From Cryobacterium aureum (GTDB lineage Bacteria; Actinomycetota; Actinomycetes; Actinomycetales; Microbacteriaceae), in NCBI RefSeq assembly GCF_002954245.1, contig NZ_PPTG01000046.1, forward strand, positions 62,001-126,000: a DNA stretch of 64,000 nucleotides, read 5' to 3'. Below, piece by piece: positions 53,114-60,926 of this stretch (the first letter of the stretch is position 1; each line of letters begins with the position of its first letter). Position numbers and translations under genes: made by a program. Below the pieces are notes generated by a model that saw only the letters and a list, made by a program, of their open reading frames with translations, was not told the origin of the DNA and ran no database searches.

Positions 53114-54250
53114 ATGAAACACCGCATTACATGGCTTGGCGCAATCACCGCCGTCGGCGCGCTCGTTCTCTCCGGCTGCAGCACGGCGAGCACTGCTCCC
53201 ACAACGGATGCCGCTGGCGATCTCACCCCGATCACCCTGCAGCTGCAATGGTTCGCGCAGGCCCAGTTCGCTGGCTACTACGCCGCTCTCGACCAGGGTT
53301 ACTACGAAGACGAAGGCCTCGACGTGACCATCGACGAGGGTGGCTCCGACATCGTGCCGCAGGATGTACTCGCCGCCGGCGACGCCGACTACGCCATCTC
53401 CTGGGTGCCCAAGGTGCTCGGCTCGATCGAGCAGGGTGCCAACATCACCGACGTCGCCCAGATCTTCGAACGCAGTGCCACCACCCAGATCTCGCTCAAG
53501 GACAAGGACATCACGACCGCGGCCGACCTAGCGGGCAAGAACGTCGGCAGCTGGGGCTACGGCAACGAGTGGGAGCTGTTTGCCGGCATGCAGAAGGCCG
53601 ACGTTGAGCTCGGCGACATCAACCTCATTCAGCAGGCCTTCGACATGACCGGATTCCTCGCCGGCGATATCGATGCTGCCCAGGCCATGACGTACAACGA
53701 GTACGCCCAGGTTCTGGAAACCATCAACCCCGATACCGGCAAGCTGTTTCAGCCCGATGAACTCAACGTTATCGACTGGAACGATGAGGGCACCGCGATG
53801 CTGCAGGACTCCATCTGGGCCAACGCCGACAAGCTCGAAAGCGACTCGGACTACGCCGACAACACGGTGAAGTTCATCAAGGCGTCGATCAAGGGCTGGA
53901 TCTACGCGGCCAACAATCCGTCCGAAGCGGCCGGCATCGTCACGGCCGCCGGTTCGACCCTCGGTGAGAGCCACCAGCTGTGGATGACCAACGAGGTCAG
54001 CAAACTCATCTTCCCGTCGACCAACGGCGTCGGAATGATCGACGAAGCGGCCTGGGCCAACACGGTCGATATCGCCATGAACACCAAGAATGAGACCGGC
54101 GCGACCATCATCACCACCGAACCACCGGCGACGGCGTACTCGAATGAATACGTGACGAAGGCGCTCGACGAGCTGAAGGCCGAGGGCGTCGACGTTATGG
54201 GCACCGACTGGAAGCCCACCGAGGTCACCCTCAACGAGGGCGGCAACTAG
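53114..54250 (+). CDS. NMT1/THI5-like substrate-binding lipoprotein
   Basis: A 378-residue binding protein with a lipoprotein signal (ALVLSGCSTAS). The start of the mature domain, ITLQLQWFAQAQFAGYYAA, with LDQGYYEDEGLDVTI and ADYAISWVPKVL, is the NMT1/THI5-like family, which includes binding proteins for pyrimidine compounds. A strong AAGGAGG precedes the ATG. The gene ends the ABC unit and is followed by a strong hairpin. Given the neighbours, a pyrimidine, dihydropyrimidine or ureido compound is the likely ligand. Confidence 0.9.
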   Translation: MKHRITWLGAITAVGALVLSGCSTASTAPTTDAAGDLTPITLQLQWFAQAQFAGYYAALDQGYYEDEGLDVTIDEGGSDIVPQDVLAAGDADYAISWVPKVLGSIEQGANITDVAQIFERSATTQISLKDKDITTAADLAGKNVGSWGYGNEWELFAGMQKADVELGDINLIQQAFDMTGFLAGDIDAAQAMTYNEYAQVLETINPDTGKLFQPDELNVIDWNDEGTAMLQDSIWANADKLESDSDYADNTVKFIKASIKGWIYAANNPSEAAGIVTAAGSTLGESHQLWMTNEVSKLIFPSTNGVGMIDEAAWANTVDIAMNTKNETGATIITTEPPATAYSNEYVTKALDELKAEGVDVMGTDWKPTEVTLNEGGN

Positions 54251-54271
54251 CTGCTGCACCACTGGATGACC

Positions 54272-54302
54272 GGCCGGGCGGCTCCAGGCGGGCCGCCCGG
54301 CC
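54272..54302 (+). terminator. GC-rich hairpin after the binding-protein gene
   Basis: Perfect 11-base stem GGCCGGGCGGC (54272-54282) and GCCGCCCGGCC (54292-54302) with a 9-base loop, followed by CACAATCTTT. It is likely a terminator or partial terminator separating the importer from the aminotransferase/dehydrogenase pair. Confidence 0.65.
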
Positions 54303-54366
54303 CACAATCTTTCCGATTTCCGAATCCCTGTTCCACCCACCACCACAGAGAAAGCCAGCGATATAC

Positions 54367-55689
54367 GTGACTGACACCAGCACACAAACTCTCAACGCGC
54401 ACACCAGCGAACTCGACCGGGCGCACGTGTTCCATTCCTGGTCGGCACAGGCGAAGCTTGCGCCGCTCGTCATCGCCGGCGGGTTGGGCTGCCGCGTCTG
54501 GGATCATGACGGACGCTCGTATCTCGACTTCTCGAGTCAGTTGGTGAACGTGAACATCGGCCATCAGCATCCGGCCGTGGTGCAAGCCATCACCGAGCAG
54601 GCCGCTCTGCTGACGACCATCGCGCCGTCCACCGCCAACCTGGCCCGCGGCGAGGCGGCCAAGCGCATCACCGACCGTGCCCCGGTCGGTTTCAACAAGG
54701 TCTTCTTCACCAACGGTGGAGCGGATGCGAACGAAAACGCCATGCGCATGGCCCGCGTACACACCGGCCGCGACAAGGTGCTCTCCCTCTATAAGTCGTA
54801 CCACGGCAACACCGGTGCGGCCATCGTGGCCACCGGCGACTGGCGCCGCATTCCCAACGAGTATTCGCGCGGCCACGTGCACTTCTTCGGCCCGTTCCTC
54901 TACCGCAGCGAATTCTGGGCGACCAGCGAGGCCGAGGAATGCGCTCGCGCGCTGCACCACCTCGAACGCGTCATCCAGGGCGAGGGCGTGGCCTCGGTTG
55001 CGGCCATTCTGCTCGAATCCATTCCGGGGACCGCCGGAATCATGATGCCGCCGGCCGGCTACCTGCCCGGAGTGCGCGCACTGTGCGACAAGTACGGCAT
55101 CAAGCTCATCCTCGACGAGGTCATGTGCGGCTTCGGCCGCACCGGCCACTGGTTCGCCTTTCAGGCGTACGACGTCGTGCCCGATCTGATCACCTTCGCC
55201 AAGGGTGTCAACTCCGGTTACGTGCCCACCGGCGGCGTGATCATCTCCGATGCCATCGCCGCCACCTTCGACGAGACGGTCTTTCCCGGCGGACTCACTT
55301 ACAGCGGGCATCCGCTCGCGATGGCGTCGATCGTCGGCGCACTCGACGCCATGGAGGCCGAGGGCATCGTCGAGAACGCCGCTCGCATCGGACGCGACGT
55401 GCTCGAGCCGGGCCTGGAAGCCCTACAGGCCAAGCACCCGATCATCGGCGAAGTGCGCGGTGTCGGCGTGTTCTGGGCTCTCGAGCTCGTCGCCGACCCG
55501 TCGACCCGCGAACCGGTGAGCGCCGCGGTCATGGCCCGGGTGAAGGCCGAACTGCTCGGCCGGGGCCTGCTGCCGTTCCTGATGGAGAACCGTATCCACG
55601 TCGTGCCGCCCTGCGTCGTCACCGACGCTGAGGTGGCCGAAGCGCTCGCCATCTACGACGAGGTGCTCAGCCTCGACCTGCTCGCTTAA
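54367..55689 (+). CDS. Omega-aminotransferase, probable beta-alanine:2-oxoacid transaminase
   Basis: A 440-residue class III PLP aminotransferase. Motifs are FTNGGADANENAMRMAR (phosphate/cofactor binding), SYHGNTGAAI, LILDEVMCGFGRTG (PLP aspartate) and LITFAKGVNSGYVPTGG with the Schiff-base lysine. Such enzymes act on beta-alanine, taurine or related omega-amines. Between beta-ureidopropionase and malonate-semialdehyde dehydrogenase genes, beta-alanine to malonate semialdehyde is the natural reaction. It uses a GTG start and is followed 27 bases later by the dehydrogenase gene. Confidence 0.9.
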   Translation: MTDTSTQTLNAHTSELDRAHVFHSWSAQAKLAPLVIAGGLGCRVWDHDGRSYLDFSSQLVNVNIGHQHPAVVQAITEQAALLTTIAPSTANLARGEAAKRITDRAPVGFNKVFFTNGGADANENAMRMARVHTGRDKVLSLYKSYHGNTGAAIVATGDWRRIPNEYSRGHVHFFGPFLYRSEFWATSEAEECARALHHLERVIQGEGVASVAAILLESIPGTAGIMMPPAGYLPGVRALCDKYGIKLILDEVMCGFGRTGHWFAFQAYDVVPDLITFAKGVNSGYVPTGGVIISDAIAATFDETVFPGGLTYSGHPLAMASIVGALDAMEAEGIVENAARIGRDVLEPGLEALQAKHPIIGEVRGVGVFWALELVADPSTREPVSAAVMARVKAELLGRGLLPFLMENRIHVVPPCVVTDAEVAEALAIYDEVLSLDLLA

Positions 55690-55716
55690 TCCCTCCAACC
55701 ACTAAGGACCTTCACA

Positions 55717-57216
55717 ATGACTGACATCCCCACTATTCAGCACTACATCGACGGCAAAGCTGCCGCTGGCACCTCGACCCGCACCGCGCCCGTTTACAAC
55801 CCGGCCACCGGCAAAGTCGCCAAAAACGTGCTGCTGGCGAGCACGGCCGACCTCGACGCAGCCGTCGCGGTCGCCCAGGCCGCCTACCCGGCCTGGCGCG
55901 ACACGAGCCAGGCCCGCCGCCAGACCATCATGTACAACTTTCGCGAGCTGCTGAACGCACGGAAAGGCGACCTGGCCGATATTCTCACCGCCGAACACGG
56001 CAAGGTCACCTCCGACGCGCTCGGCGAAATCATTCGCGGCCTCGAGGTCGTCGAATTCGCCCTCGGCATGCCGCACCTGACCAAGGGCGAGTACTCCGAA
56101 AACGTCTCGACCGGCGTTGATGTCTACTCGATTCGCCAGTCGCTCGGCGTCGTGGGCATCATCAGCCCGTTCAACTTTCCGGCCATGGTGCCACTCTGGT
56201 ACTTCCCGATTGCGATCGCGGCCGGCAACACCGTCGTGCTCAAGCCGAGTGAGAAGGACCCTTCGGCGTCGAACTGGCTGGCCGAGCTGTTCACGGAGGC
56301 CGGCCTGCCCAATGGTGTGCTCAACGTCGTGCACGGCGACAAAGAGGCCGTCGATGCCCTGCTGGTGAACCCCGACGTGCAGGCGATCTCCTTCGTCGGT
56401 TCCACCCCGATCGCCCGCTACATCTACGAGACCGCTGCCAAGAACGGCAAGCGTGTGCAGTCCCTCGGCGGTGCGAAAAACCACATGCTGGTTCTGCCAG
56501 ACGCCGATCTCGAGTTGACAGCGGATGCCGCAGTGAATGCCGGTTTCGGATCCGCCGGTGAGCGCTGCATGGCCATCAGCGTCATCGTGGCCGTCGAGCC
56601 GGTCGCAGACGAACTCATCGCCAAGATTGCCGAACGCGTCAAGGGCCTCACCGTCGGCGACGGCACGCGCGGCTGCGACATGGGCCCGCTGATCACCCAG
56701 GTGCACCGCGACAAGGTGGCCGGCTACATCGACATCGCTCAGGCAGACGGTGCCGACGTCGTCATCGACGGCCGCGACATCACGGTGGATGGTGACGCCG
56801 ACGGCTTCTGGCTCGGCCCGACCCTGTTCGACAAGGTCAGCGTCGACTCGGCCGTGTACCTCGACGAAATCTTCGGCCCGGTGTTGTCGATCGTGCGCGT
56901 GGCCAGCTACCAAGCGGGCCTCGACCTCATTAATGCGAGCCAGTACGGCAACGGCACCGCGATCTTCACCAACGACGGTGGGGCCGCTCGCCGGTTCCAG
57001 AACGAGGTTCAGGTGGGCATGGTCGGCATCAACGTGCCGATTCCGGTGCCGGTCGCATACCACTCCTTCGGCGGCTGGAAGAACTCGCTGTTCGGCGACG
57101 CCAAGGCCTACGGCCCCGCCGGAGTGAACTTCTACACCCGAGAAAAAGCCGTCACCAGCCGCTGGCCGGATCCCAGCCACGGAGGCATCAACCTGGGCTT
57201 TCCCCAGAACAACTAG
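55717..57216 (+). CDS. mmsA: CoA-acylating methylmalonate/malonate-semialdehyde dehydrogenase
   Basis: A 499-residue aldehyde dehydrogenase of the MmsA type. It has GIISPFNFPAMVPLWYFPIA, KPSEKDPS, FVGSTPIARYIYETAAKNGK, ALGGAKNH-like LGGAKNHMLVLPDADLE and the catalytic cysteine in GSAGERCMAISVIVAV. MmsA enzymes convert malonate semialdehyde plus CoA and NAD to acetyl-CoA and CO2, the last step of beta-alanine breakdown. Length is typical. It ends just before a 19-base perfect inverted repeat shared by sequence with copy 1 at 43319-43379. Confidence 0.93.
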   Translation: MTDIPTIQHYIDGKAAAGTSTRTAPVYNPATGKVAKNVLLASTADLDAAVAVAQAAYPAWRDTSQARRQTIMYNFRELLNARKGDLADILTAEHGKVTSDALGEIIRGLEVVEFALGMPHLTKGEYSENVSTGVDVYSIRQSLGVVGIISPFNFPAMVPLWYFPIAIAAGNTVVLKPSEKDPSASNWLAELFTEAGLPNGVLNVVHGDKEAVDALLVNPDVQAISFVGSTPIARYIYETAAKNGKRVQSLGGAKNHMLVLPDADLELTADAAVNAGFGSAGERCMAISVIVAVEPVADELIAKIAERVKGLTVGDGTRGCDMGPLITQVHRDKVAGYIDIAQADGADVVIDGRDITVDGDADGFWLGPTLFDKVSVDSAVYLDEIFGPVLSIVRVASYQAGLDLINASQYGNGTAIFTNDGGAARRFQNEVQVGMVGINVPIPVPVAYHSFGGWKNSLFGDAKAYGPAGVNFYTREKAVTSRWPDPSHGGINLGFPQNN

Positions 57217-57228
57217 CTCCCTATCTCG

Positions 57229-57285
57229 CGAGAGCGGGAAAAGTGTTATTTCAGCATGGCCGAAGCAACACTTTTCCCGCTCTCG
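57229..57285. repeat. About 60-bp palindromic element, copy 2; bidirectional terminator position
   Basis: A 19-base perfect inverted repeat: CGAGAGCGGGAAAAGTGTT (57229-57247) and AACACTTTTCCCGCTCTCG (57267-57285). It lies between the convergent mmsA and LysR genes and would stop transcription in both directions. The right half, GAAGCAACACTTTTCCCGC, is almost identical to copy 1 (43355 onward). Confidence 0.8.
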
Positions 57286-57290
57286 ACGAC

Positions 57291-58205
57291 CTATTTAGGG
57301 GTGTGGGATTGCTGCACCGTCGCGGCCTCGGATTGCAGCGCGGCGATTATGGTGCGCACGGCTAAGCGTTCGGCTCGGTCGGGGCGCATCAGGGCCACGA
57401 TCTGGCGCTCGGATTCGATGCCCCGCAGGGGCTTCAATACGAGGCGACCGGGCTGGCCGCCACCGGAGGTGTAGCGCGGCACGAGAGCGATGCCGAGCCC
57501 GGCGATCACGAATGATTCGATCAGGGCCAGGTCGGCGAAGCGCTGCGACATCGACAGTCGGGCGCCGGCTTCCTGCTCGATCGCGTGCAAAATGCGCTCG
57601 AACGGGTAACCGTCGGTCACCCCGATCCAGGTCTCTCCGATGAGGTCGCTTGGGCGCACCCAGGCGCGATCGGCAAGCGGATGCCCCACCGGCAGACCCA
57701 CATCGAGCGGCTCGGTCATCAGCGGAACGACCGTGAGACCGCGGCCGGCCCAGGACAGCTGCCCACTCATCGAGTGCGCCAATACAATGTCATACTCGGC
57801 GGTGAAGGCGGGAAAGTCGCTCAGTTCGGGGTCTTCGTCGGCGCAGTTGAGCACGAGCCCTGGCCCCAGGTTTTTAATGACACCGGGCAACAGCATTTGA
57901 CCGGCCGTTGGAAAGGTGACGAGGCTCACTTCGCCGGTGGCGTTGTTGCGAAAGTCGTCCCAGAGCGCGGTTGCTTTCGCGAGTGACACCGCGACATCCG
58001 TTGCACTGCGGGCGAGGGCCCGGCCAGCATCGGTGAGTACAAGGCCGCGTCCTTGCCGCTGGGTGAGCGGCAGACCTGCCTCACGTTCGAGTACCTTGAG
58101 CTGTTGTGAGACCGCCGACGGGGTGCGGTGAGTGGCGAGGGCGACCGCCGTGACACTGCCGCGGTCGGCGAGTTCACGGAGAAGCTCGAGTCGTTGCACA
58201 TCCAT
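57291..58205 (-). CDS. LysR family transcriptional regulator
   Basis: A 304-residue LysR-type protein. The N-terminal helix-turn-helix reads LLRELADRGSVTAVALATHR followed by SAVSQQLKVLEREAG; the effector domain has VSLVTFPTAGQMLLPGVIK and IAGLGIALVPRY. It is convergent with mmsA and may regulate the pyrimidine/beta-alanine cluster, though LysR proteins usually act on a divergent neighbour; here that is only a 39-residue membrane peptide. Confidence 0.9.
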   Translation of the reverse strand: MDVQRLELLRELADRGSVTAVALATHRTPSAVSQQLKVLEREAGLPLTQRQGRGLVLTDAGRALARSATDVAVSLAKATALWDDFRNNATGEVSLVTFPTAGQMLLPGVIKNLGPGLVLNCADEDPELSDFPAFTAEYDIVLAHSMSGQLSWAGRGLTVVPLMTEPLDVGLPVGHPLADRAWVRPSDLIGETWIGVTDGYPFERILHAIEQEAGARLSMSQRFADLALIESFVIAGLGIALVPRYTSGGGQPGRLVLKPLRGIESERQIVALMRPDRAERLAVRTIIAALQSEAATVQQSHTPK

Positions 58206-58337
58206 GTAGGCAGTCTAAACAATTCATACAGAATAAATCGATTGTGCTGCACGGTCAGGGGTGGTCAAATAAGAGAGTCATACACGAGCAGTGACGCCTC
58301 CGTGCCGGGCCAGTCCACCTCCTTCGAAAGGCACCTC

Positions 58338-58457
58338 GTGTTCATCCTCATCGCCATCGTGCTCATTGCCGTTGTTTCAACCGTCGCCCTCGTCGTCGAG
58401 GTGCACCGCGACGGCTACCGCCAGGTAGAGCGTCGCAACTTGGTGCGCATCTTCTAG
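58338..58457 (+). CDS. 39-residue single-helix membrane peptide
   Basis: Starting at the GTG with CGAAAGG seven bases upstream, the peptide is one hydrophobic helix (FILIAIVLIAVVSTVALVV) followed by a charged tail (EVHRDGYRQVERRNLVRIF). Nin/Cout or regulatory small proteins look like this, and the helix-plus-basic-tail design and good ribosome site support real translation. It lies divergent from the LysR gene. Function unknown. Confidence 0.55.
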   Translation: MFILIAIVLIAVVSTVALVVEVHRDGYRQVERRNLVRIF

Positions 58458-58461
58458 CTCT

Positions 58462-58486
58462 CACTTCTCTTCCCGCTCTCGCGGGA
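58462..58486. repeat. Half copy of the palindromic element
   Basis: CACTTCTCTTCCCGCTCTCGCG-type sequence resembles the right arm of copy 2 with a three-base insertion, and TCCCGCTCTCGCGGGA forms a small palindrome. It lies just after the 39-residue ORF. It is too short to be certain. Confidence 0.4.
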
Positions 58487-58681
58487 GGTTGAGGGGGCGC
58501 TCCTTCGCGGGGCGGCGGGAACAGGGTCACCTGCTCCTCGCTCAAACATGTGGATGTCCCGGGGACTACCGCGAAATGCGTGCGGCGACCCCGAAACACC
58601 CGAAAACTCGAAGGCGCCGCAGGAAACCCCGCCCCCACCTCGACTCTTTGCGGCTGTGAGGCATGCCCTAAACTGGCGATT

Positions 58682-59230
58682 GTGACTGATACACGGCAGA
58701 AACTCATCGACTTCATCTCGGCCGAGGCCGTTTTTCACGGAGACTTCGTTCTCACCAGCGGTAAAAAGGCCACGTACTACGTCGACCTGCGCCGGGTGAG
58801 CCTCGACCACCGGGTCGCCCCGCTGATCGGGCAGGTAATGCTCGACCTCATCAAGGATGTGCCCGATGTCGTCGCCGTCGGCGGCATGACCATGGGCGCC
58901 GACCCGATCGCCGCCTCGGTCATGCACCAGGGCGCGGCCCGCGGCGTGAGTTATGACGCGTTCGTCGTGCGCAAGGAACCCAAGGACCACGGCCGCGGAC
59001 GCCAGGTCGAGGGTCCCGACCTCGCCGGCAAGCGCGTGATCGTGCTCGAAGACACCTCGACCACCGGGGGGTCGCCCCTCGCCGCCATCGAAGCGCTGCT
59101 CAAGGTTGGTGCCAAGATTGCCGGCGTTGCCGTCGTGGTCGACCGCAACACCGGTGCTCGCGAAGTGATCGAGGCCGCCGGCTACCCCTATTTCGCCGCG
59201 ATCTCCCTTGAGGACCTGGGGCTCAACTAG
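58682..59230 (+). CDS. pyrE: Orotate phosphoribosyltransferase
   Basis: A 182-residue enzyme making orotidine monophosphate from orotate and PRPP. It has the flexible-loop motif VVRKEPKDHGRG and the PRPP-binding VIVLEDTSTTGGS, with FVLTSGKKATYYVDLRRV at the N-terminus. The frame is open 44 codons further, but the GTG at 58682 gives the normal family start (VTDTRQKLIDFI). It overlaps the next gene by one base. It belongs to pyrimidine synthesis, by coincidence or design close to the pyrimidine-degradation genes. Confidence 0.94.
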   Translation: MTDTRQKLIDFISAEAVFHGDFVLTSGKKATYYVDLRRVSLDHRVAPLIGQVMLDLIKDVPDVVAVGGMTMGADPIAASVMHQGAARGVSYDAFVVRKEPKDHGRGRQVEGPDLAGKRVIVLEDTSTTGGSPLAAIEALLKVGAKIAGVAVVVDRNTGAREVIEAAGYPYFAAISLEDLGLN

Positions 59231-60501
59231 TGGCATCAGACGACGACGAGCGGGGAATCGACTGGCTCGCGTCGCAGCTCGACCCGGAAGGCACCGGTGC
59301 TGACTCACCCAACGACTCAGCTGCCGCCGCTTCAGATAATGCCAAAACGGATGCTGCCAAAACGGATGCCGCCGCCCCCACGAGCCGCTTTGGACGTCGC
59401 GCACGTCGCGCCAAGCCGGTCGTAGCAGAGCCCGAGGTCGTCGAGCCCGTTGAGCCGCCCGTTCCGGCAGCGCCCGCCGGGCCGGTTCCCTGGTGGAACA
59501 CTCCGCTGCCTCGATCGGTCGAAGTTGACGCTGACACCGTTGAGGCTGCTGAGCGCAGTGTGCACTCCGATTCGGCGGATGACGATGAGCCGGCCACTGC
59601 TCTCGAGCAGGAAGCCGTTCCGCCGACCGATAGTTCACCAGAGCTGGCCCCGCAGCCCGCTGCAAGGGCCGAGCCGATCGCTGTAGAGCCGATCGCGCCT
59701 GTGCCCAGCACCGCCGAGCTGATCACACCGGCACCGGCACCGGCGGCAGCTGTCGTGCCCGAAGCGGTCGAAGAGCAGGCCACGGCCGCAACCGAGCTGC
59801 TTCCCGTCTCGGCAGCGGATGCTGACGCACCCGACTCGGGGGCGAGCATCCGCTTAGCCGAAACCGACCAGCCAACGCACACCGAGGCGCCGAGTCGCCA
59901 CCGGTCCCGGCGAGTTCTTGCCGGGGGAACGCAGGCCGCCCTGGTCTGGACCGCCGTCGGGCTGCTTGCCCTCATCGTGCTGGTGGGGCTGTTCTATCTC
60001 GGCCAGCGTCTGGTCGCGAGCCCGGTAGCGGCTCCGGCACCGACCCAATCCGCGACGCCGACTCCCACTCCAAGCCCCACGCCCAGGCCGGTCCCGGAGA
60101 TCACGGCGGCGCAGGCCGCCGGCGTGCACGAGTGGAACACCCTATTCGGTGGCGAGTGCCTCGAACCGTACGTCTCGCCGTGGGAGGAAGAGCTCACGGT
60201 CGTGGATTGCGCCGTCGCACACACCGCGCAGCTGGTCTACCGCGGCAACTTCGGCGGCGACGCAACCACCGTGTTTCCGGGCGAGGCGGCACTCGCCGCC
60301 CAGATCAACCTGCTCTGCACGGCACCCGGAATCCTTGACCTGAACGCCGCGGGTGCTTACCCGAACCTGCAAATGCAGGGCAGTTACCCGATCACCGAAG
60401 AACAGTGGACCACCGGCCTACGCAACTACTACTGCTTCGTGAGCCGTGCCTCGGTCGAACCGCTGGCCGCGACCATCATGGGCGCCGGCCCCACCGCCTG
60501 A
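59230..60501 (+). CDS. Membrane protein with acidic N-terminus and Septum_form-like extracellular domain
   Basis: A 423-residue protein. About 225 acidic, proline/alanine-rich cytoplasmic residues lead to one membrane helix (ALVWTAVGLLALIVLVGLFY), a Thr-Pro linker (SATPTPTPSPTPRPVP) and a 130-residue outside domain. That domain has conserved cysteines and WNTLFGGECLEPY plus VVDCAVAHTAQLVYRG, resembling the Septum_form family. A GTG start overlaps the pyrE stop by one base, implying coupled translation. The link to septum formation is inferred only. Confidence 0.7.
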   Translation: MASDDDERGIDWLASQLDPEGTGADSPNDSAAAASDNAKTDAAKTDAAAPTSRFGRRARRAKPVVAEPEVVEPVEPPVPAAPAGPVPWWNTPLPRSVEVDADTVEAAERSVHSDSADDDEPATALEQEAVPPTDSSPELAPQPAARAEPIAVEPIAPVPSTAELITPAPAPAAAVVPEAVEEQATAATELLPVSAADADAPDSGASIRLAETDQPTHTEAPSRHRSRRVLAGGTQAALVWTAVGLLALIVLVGLFYLGQRLVASPVAAPAPTQSATPTPTPSPTPRPVPEITAAQAAGVHEWNTLFGGECLEPYVSPWEEELTVVDCAVAHTAQLVYRGNFGGDATTVFPGEAALAAQINLLCTAPGILDLNAAGAYPNLQMQGSYPITEEQWTTGLRNYYCFVSRASVEPLAATIMGAGPTA

Positions 60502-60860
60502 TCCAGAAACGGCCGTGACCGCGACGCATTCGCTGATGCGCGGGCTCATGGCTGAGTCTCAAAATTCATCGAGGTTTACGGTGAGGCTGTGGCGCTGACG
60601 CTGTGGAGGATATGGGCCGGATCGCGGCCGGGCCTCGGCGACGCGGAATTGGCTCGGGTATAGTGTGCGCGGCCGTGGAGTAGACCCGAATCGTCGGATG
60701 CATGTGTAATGAAAAATCGTCTATTGATTCGATAATAAACCCTTGACAGCAAATCGTGACGGCGGTGAAACTCGCGCGATCGCCCTCGCTCTGTCTGCTC
60801 GCGATGGCGTTATTGTTGGCGAATTCGGATCAGGCGGTCATATCTGCTGCTGGGAATCTA
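60502..60860. other. Intergenic region upstream of the second DUF222/HNH gene
   Basis: About 360 bases. The middle is AT-rich (TCGATAATAAACCCTTGACA around 60728-60748) with a good -35 (TTGACA) but no matching -10. The frame of the downstream gene is open from 60756 but reads as non-coding until about 60906. No RNA gene or repeat was recognised. Confidence 0.4.
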
Positions 60861-60901
60861 TCTGAGATTCTCTCGACTTTATGTTCGATTCGCGGTAGAA
60901 T
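60861..60901 (+). promoter_or_regulatory. Promoter of the second DUF222/HNH gene, conserved with the first copy
   Basis: A -35-like TCGACT (60873-60878), a 17-base spacer and a -10 TAGAAT (60896-60901). The block 60861-60879 matches 6426-6444 at 17 of 19 positions and keeps identical spacing to the -10, although the sequences around it differ. AAGGAGG follows at 60909-60915, fitting a very short leader. Confidence 0.55.
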
Positions 60902-60926
60902 TGGCATGAAGGAGGCAATGGCACCC

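Noticed and set aside
55702-57180. 492-codon frame antisense to mmsA
   Set aside because: Shadow of a well-supported aldehyde dehydrogenase; no recognisable protein features.
60756-60926. Start of the second DUF222/HNH gene at 60756
   Set aside because: The first 50 codons resemble intergenic DNA and lie upstream of the conserved promoter block.
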